A stretch of 64,000 nucleotides of DNA from Paratrimastix pyriformis. Lineage: Eukaryota; Preaxostyla; Paratrimastigidae. The DNA lies in NCBI GenBank assembly GCA_027972325.1, contig JAPMOS010000020.1:180001-244000 (forward strand), written 5' to 3'. Below are positions 38,316 to 64,000 of the stretch, one piece after another; positions within the stretch are counted from its first letter, which is position 1, and each line of letters opens with the position of its first letter. The translations under genes were made by a program, and so were the position numbers. The notes beneath the pieces were generated by a model that worked only from the letters and a program-made list of their open reading frames with translations, was not told the origin of the DNA and searched no databases.

Positions 38316-38509
38316 ACATCATCGGGGCATAGTCTTGCACGGTCGGTGTCCCCCGAGACAAAAGAGAATCTCGCCCTCCCGACACAGCAAGGAACGTTAC
38401 CTCATCATCTCTTGATATTATCAACGTGAAGAAACAAAAACATAAAACCCCCGTTGCGTGAAACCCCAAATAAAAACGCACATCTTCGGGAGCACCGTTC
38501 GCCTGGCTT

Positions 38510-52194
<13,685 letters not shown>

Positions 52195-52287
52195 TTTTCG
52201 ACACAGACAACAAAACCACGGGGTGAACGAGAGCAGTCCGGCAGAGAAGATCGAAACTCAAGAGAAAGCAGGGGAAAAAAAAAACAC

Positions 52288-61312
<9,025 letters not shown>

Positions 61313-61480
61313 CGCATCACCTCCATCTCACATGATGATGCAGCTCCGCTATCCCCCCCAGACGTCCCTTCGTGCTGTCCGCCGAGATTTGGGGGGCTGA
61401 CGTCCGCGCAAGAACCACGACATCAACAAACCCAGATGCACAGGTGCGGCGAGACTTTCCGCACCACGCCTCCTCCCCCT

Positions 61481-61498
61481 CCCCCCCCCCCCCCCCCT
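61481..61498. repeat. Poly-C run
   Basis: Eighteen C residues with one interruption, in the space between the Nup37-like gene start and the armadillo gene. Region 61313-61781 otherwise shows no assembled gene; a final exon of the armadillo gene could lie here. Confidence 0.6.
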
Positions 61499-61781
61499 GA
61501 TCTCACGCGACGGGATGCGAACTGTATTTTACGCAAAAAGCGTACCCCGATACCTCTAGAACCCGAATCATGTGGCCACCAAGAGCAGGAGGGACGATGA
61601 TGATTGGATGATGATGGTGCTCCTGGCCAACCTGACCCTCGTCGGTTGGACCCCCATGGAACACACGCGATCTCTCTCTTCATAAAAAAAAAAAAAACTG
61701 AAATTGAAACAAACTGAGAGAAAAAAATCGGCACATCCGCCACAGCCGGTCGGTTGGGAAAATAAAAAAACACGAGTCGTC

Positions 61782-64000
61782 TCACTCACCCAGCAGGAGC
61801 GGCTGCGTCAACCCCCCAGCCGCGTCGCCCTCCTCCGCCGCCCCACCGGCCGCCTCGTCCATCATCCCAGCCGCCAACAACATCATCTTCTGCTCCTCCG
61901 CTCTGCGTTCGTCCTCCCAGAGCCGCACCCCCACCGCCTCAAACTGGCCCTGCAGTTCGCGGTCCTCGCCACACAGCGCTCGGACCCCGATCTCAAAGGC
62001 GCATTGGACGTTGCGCGACTGGAAGGCCGGCCGGCGGCGCAGGTCCGAGAGCACTTGAACAATACCGCCCTGCAGCAGGGCCGTGCGGAGCACGGAGTAT
62101 GTGGTGAAATTCTTCATGGCACCGAGCAGGGACTCGGCCACGCGTGGGTTGTTGGCCGTCACGCGGTGCCCGAGCAGATAGACAATGGGCCCACAGACGC
62201 CGGCCACCTCGAAGGCCATCCGGTGTCGGGGGTCCATCGATAGTGACCACAGGGCCCCGAAGAGGCCCTCGGCACAGAGCGGATGGGCCGTGACCAGGCG
62301 CTGCTCGGCCAGGCCCACAATGGGCTCGATTGCGCCCAGCCGGGCCAGGATGGAGAGGTTGGCACGGTTGATGGCCAGATTATTAAGCGTCCTGCAGAGC
62401 GGGGTGGCCAGATCAGGGGTGGTTGTCACCAACGGATCGCGCAGCAGCCCCACCAGCGTCTCCATCGCGTTGTGGTACCGCCAGACGGCCGCCTTGATGG
62501 TGCGATCCCAGCACAGGTTGCAGAAACACCGCAGAAACAGCACTGCCAGGGGCACGTCGGCCAACAAGTCCGGTTTCAGCAGGTACTTGATGAACAAGTC
62601 GAGTCCACTGGCCCGGGCACAGGCCGCCCGAGCCTCGGCATCCAACAGCATCACCCGGAGGCATTCAAACAGGGCGGTCAGGTCGACTTGGCGTCGGAAG
62701 AGCCGCAGAAGCAGCGGGGCGGCGCCCGCCCGGACAACCAGCACCCGGTTGGCCTCCTGGGTCTCCATCAGCCTGTGCAGGGTGCCCAGAACGGAATGCA
62801 GCAAGGCTGGGGTGCGGCAGACGCGCCGGTTGCCGAGCAGGTCGACCAGAACTTGGGCCGCGCGTGGGTCCAGCGGTGATGATGCTGATGCTGATGCTGA
62901 TGCTGCTGATGATGATGCTGATGATGATGCCCGGGAGGGCGGAAGTGGTGGGGCCGCCACCAGTCGCACCACGGCCGCGTACAGGCGGTCCGCAGCCCCC
63001 GGGTCCGCAAGCAAGGCCGGATGTTCCAGCAATCGGAGCACCCCCGGCAACCCGCCCTCCTGTACCAGAAAACTGTGTGCCGCGGGGTGGCTGGCCAGCG
63101 CTGCCATGGTTGAGAGCATCACCCGACCCAGGGCCATGTCCCCACGGGCCTGGGGTGCGTTGAGGACGCGACAGAACGGGCCCAGCCCGCCCGCCTGCCC
63201 GAAGGCCGCCACACACTCGGCCTCCTGGGCCATGCTGTGCAGGGTCTCACAGAGGGCTCGCAGGGCGGCCGGGCTGGCTGGTGGCCGGGCCAGCAGGCGG
63301 GAGAGGACTGGCATCAGGCCCGCCTGGCAGAGCCGGTCACGGTTGGCCGCGCTCGACCCGGACAGATGGGCCAGGGTCTCAAAGGCCCGCTCGTCGACCT
63401 TGGCGTTGTCCGCCGGCCGCAGGCAGGCCAAGAAGTGGATCAGGGCAGGCAGGGCACGACAGCCACAGAAGTGGTTGATGAAATCGGGGTGGCCTGCCGC
63501 CGTGGCCTGCTGCAGGGCCGCGAACAGCGCGGGCGGCACGATGGAACGCGGGTCCCGGGTGCACTGCTCCAAGATCTGGGTGAGAGCCGGCAGAAAGGCC
63601 ACTTGATCCAGAAGCCGAAAGTGGCAGAGAGCTTTGAGGACGGCCCGCGTGCAGCCCGGGTTCCGTCGGACGGTCTCGTTGACAAGGAGCCCCAGAAACC
63701 CCGCGACGAACTCTGGCGGGCGGGCCGGCGGGCCGGCGGGGAATTGGCGGGCTTGGCGACACCAGGCCAGGAGGGCGGGCGGGCTGAGGGCGGGGCCCAG
63801 AGCAAGCAGGTTGCTGAGAGCGGGCAGGAGGACCGTGGACTGGGTGCGATCTAGGGGTGGTAGGGGGGTGGCGCGGGTTGGACGAGAGGGGATGGAGAAT
63901 GATTGGGGTGGGTGATTGAAGGGCGGGAGGGAAAGTGGGGTGGTGGTTGGCGTGGTTTGAACGCGGGGGGGGGGGGGGGGGGGGGGAAACACTGGTGAAG
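61782..64000 (-). CDS. Armadillo-repeat protein (5' end beyond window)
   Basis: A 736-codon minus-strand frame, open at its 5' end at the window edge. After a Pro/Thr-rich lead, it is built of repeated ~42-residue helical units typical of ARM/HEAT folds (for example AIEPIVGLAEQRLVTAHPL and AAPLLLRLFRRQVDLTALFE), with importin-alpha-like features such as CRTLNNLAINRANLSIL. A Ser/Ala insertion (SASSSAASASASASS) at about 62930-62875 is encoded by GATGCT/GATGATGCT repeats, the same family that fills the introns. The frame stops at 61782, but a GTGAG donor at 61789 (after LLLG) could splice to a further exon. Likely a protein-interaction scaffold; partner unknown. Confidence 0.75.
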   Translation of the reverse strand, partial: SPVFPPPPPPPRVQTTPTTTPLSLPPFNHPPQSFSIPSRPTRATPLPPLDRTQSTVLLPALSNLLALGPALSPPALLAWCRQARQFPAGPPARPPEFVAGFLGLLVNETVRRNPGCTRAVLKALCHFRLLDQVAFLPALTQILEQCTRDPRSIVPPALFAALQQATAAGHPDFINHFCGCRALPALIHFLACLRPADNAKVDERAFETLAHLSGSSAANRDRLCQAGLMPVLSRLLARPPASPAALRALCETLHSMAQEAECVAAFGQAGGLGPFCRVLNAPQARGDMALGRVMLSTMAALASHPAAHSFLVQEGGLPGVLRLLEHPALLADPGAADRLYAAVVRLVAAPPLPPSRASSSASSSAASASASASSPLDPRAAQVLVDLLGNRRVCRTPALLHSVLGTLHRLMETQEANRVLVVRAGAAPLLLRLFRRQVDLTALFECLRVMLLDAEARAACARASGLDLFIKYLLKPDLLADVPLAVLFLRCFCNLCWDRTIKAAVWRYHNAMETLVGLLRDPLVTTTPDLATPLCRTLNNLAINRANLSILARLGAIEPIVGLAEQRLVTAHPLCAEGLFGALWSLSMDPRHRMAFEVAGVCGPIVYLLGHRVTANNPRVAESLLGAMKNFTTYSVLRTALLQGGIVQVLSDLRRRPAFQSRNVQCAFEIGVRALCGEDRELQGQFEAVGVRLWEDERRAEEQKMMLLAAGMMDEAAGGAAEEGDAAGGLTQPLLLGE

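Overview
This is nuclear DNA of a GC-rich, intron-rich single-celled eukaryote. Genes are split into many short exons with phase-compatible joins, all three stop codons terminate genes (standard code), there are eukaryotic tRNA genes with internal A and B boxes, and the products include a GBP-type GTPase, a Nup37-like nucleoporin, an F-box protein and KA1-type kinase pieces. I cannot name the lineage from the sequence. Exon joins were checked by hand for reading phase and family motifs; no search was run.

Layout. 1-1399 (+): 3' end of a PUL-domain gene. 1484-4642 (+): BED-finger/proline-rich protein. 4909-6643 (+): pseudokinase with coiled-coil tail. 6644-9326: repeats, including a TIR element (7502-8765). 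9327-10978 (-) and 11046-12867 (-): two unrecognised proteins, the second with a myristoylation-type N-terminus. 13269-15128 (-): dead LINE. 15805-17897 (-): P-loop protein. 19610-21379 (-): KA1-tailed kinase with altered catalytic motifs, divergent by about 45 bp from an F-box gene (21424-24195, +). 24332-26217 (+): PDI-like thioredoxin. 26396-34943 (+): 12-exon membrane-anchored alkaline phosphatase. 36416-38223 (-): metallophosphoesterase. 38510-52194 (-): 18-exon guanylate-binding protein ending in a CaaX box, whose introns hold three tRNA genes, an intact-looking Tc1-type transposon and a Penelope-like RT remnant. 52288-61312 (-): Nup37-like WD40 gene, with a 1.5-kb repeat present twice in one intron. 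61782-64000 (-): armadillo-repeat protein, open at the window edge.

Genes lie close together (often 45-180 bp apart) but introns are swollen with (ATG)n/(CAT)n tracts broken by ATTGG, and with other simple repeats. Two properties stand out. First, the swollen introns repeatedly contain degenerate copies ('echoes') of the adjoining exon edge, often with its splice site, placed on the far side of the simple repeat; this occurs in at least seven unrelated genes. Second, most 5' splice sites read GTCTG or GTCCG rather than GTRAGT. Together these suggest a slippage or recombination process acting at exon/intron edges.
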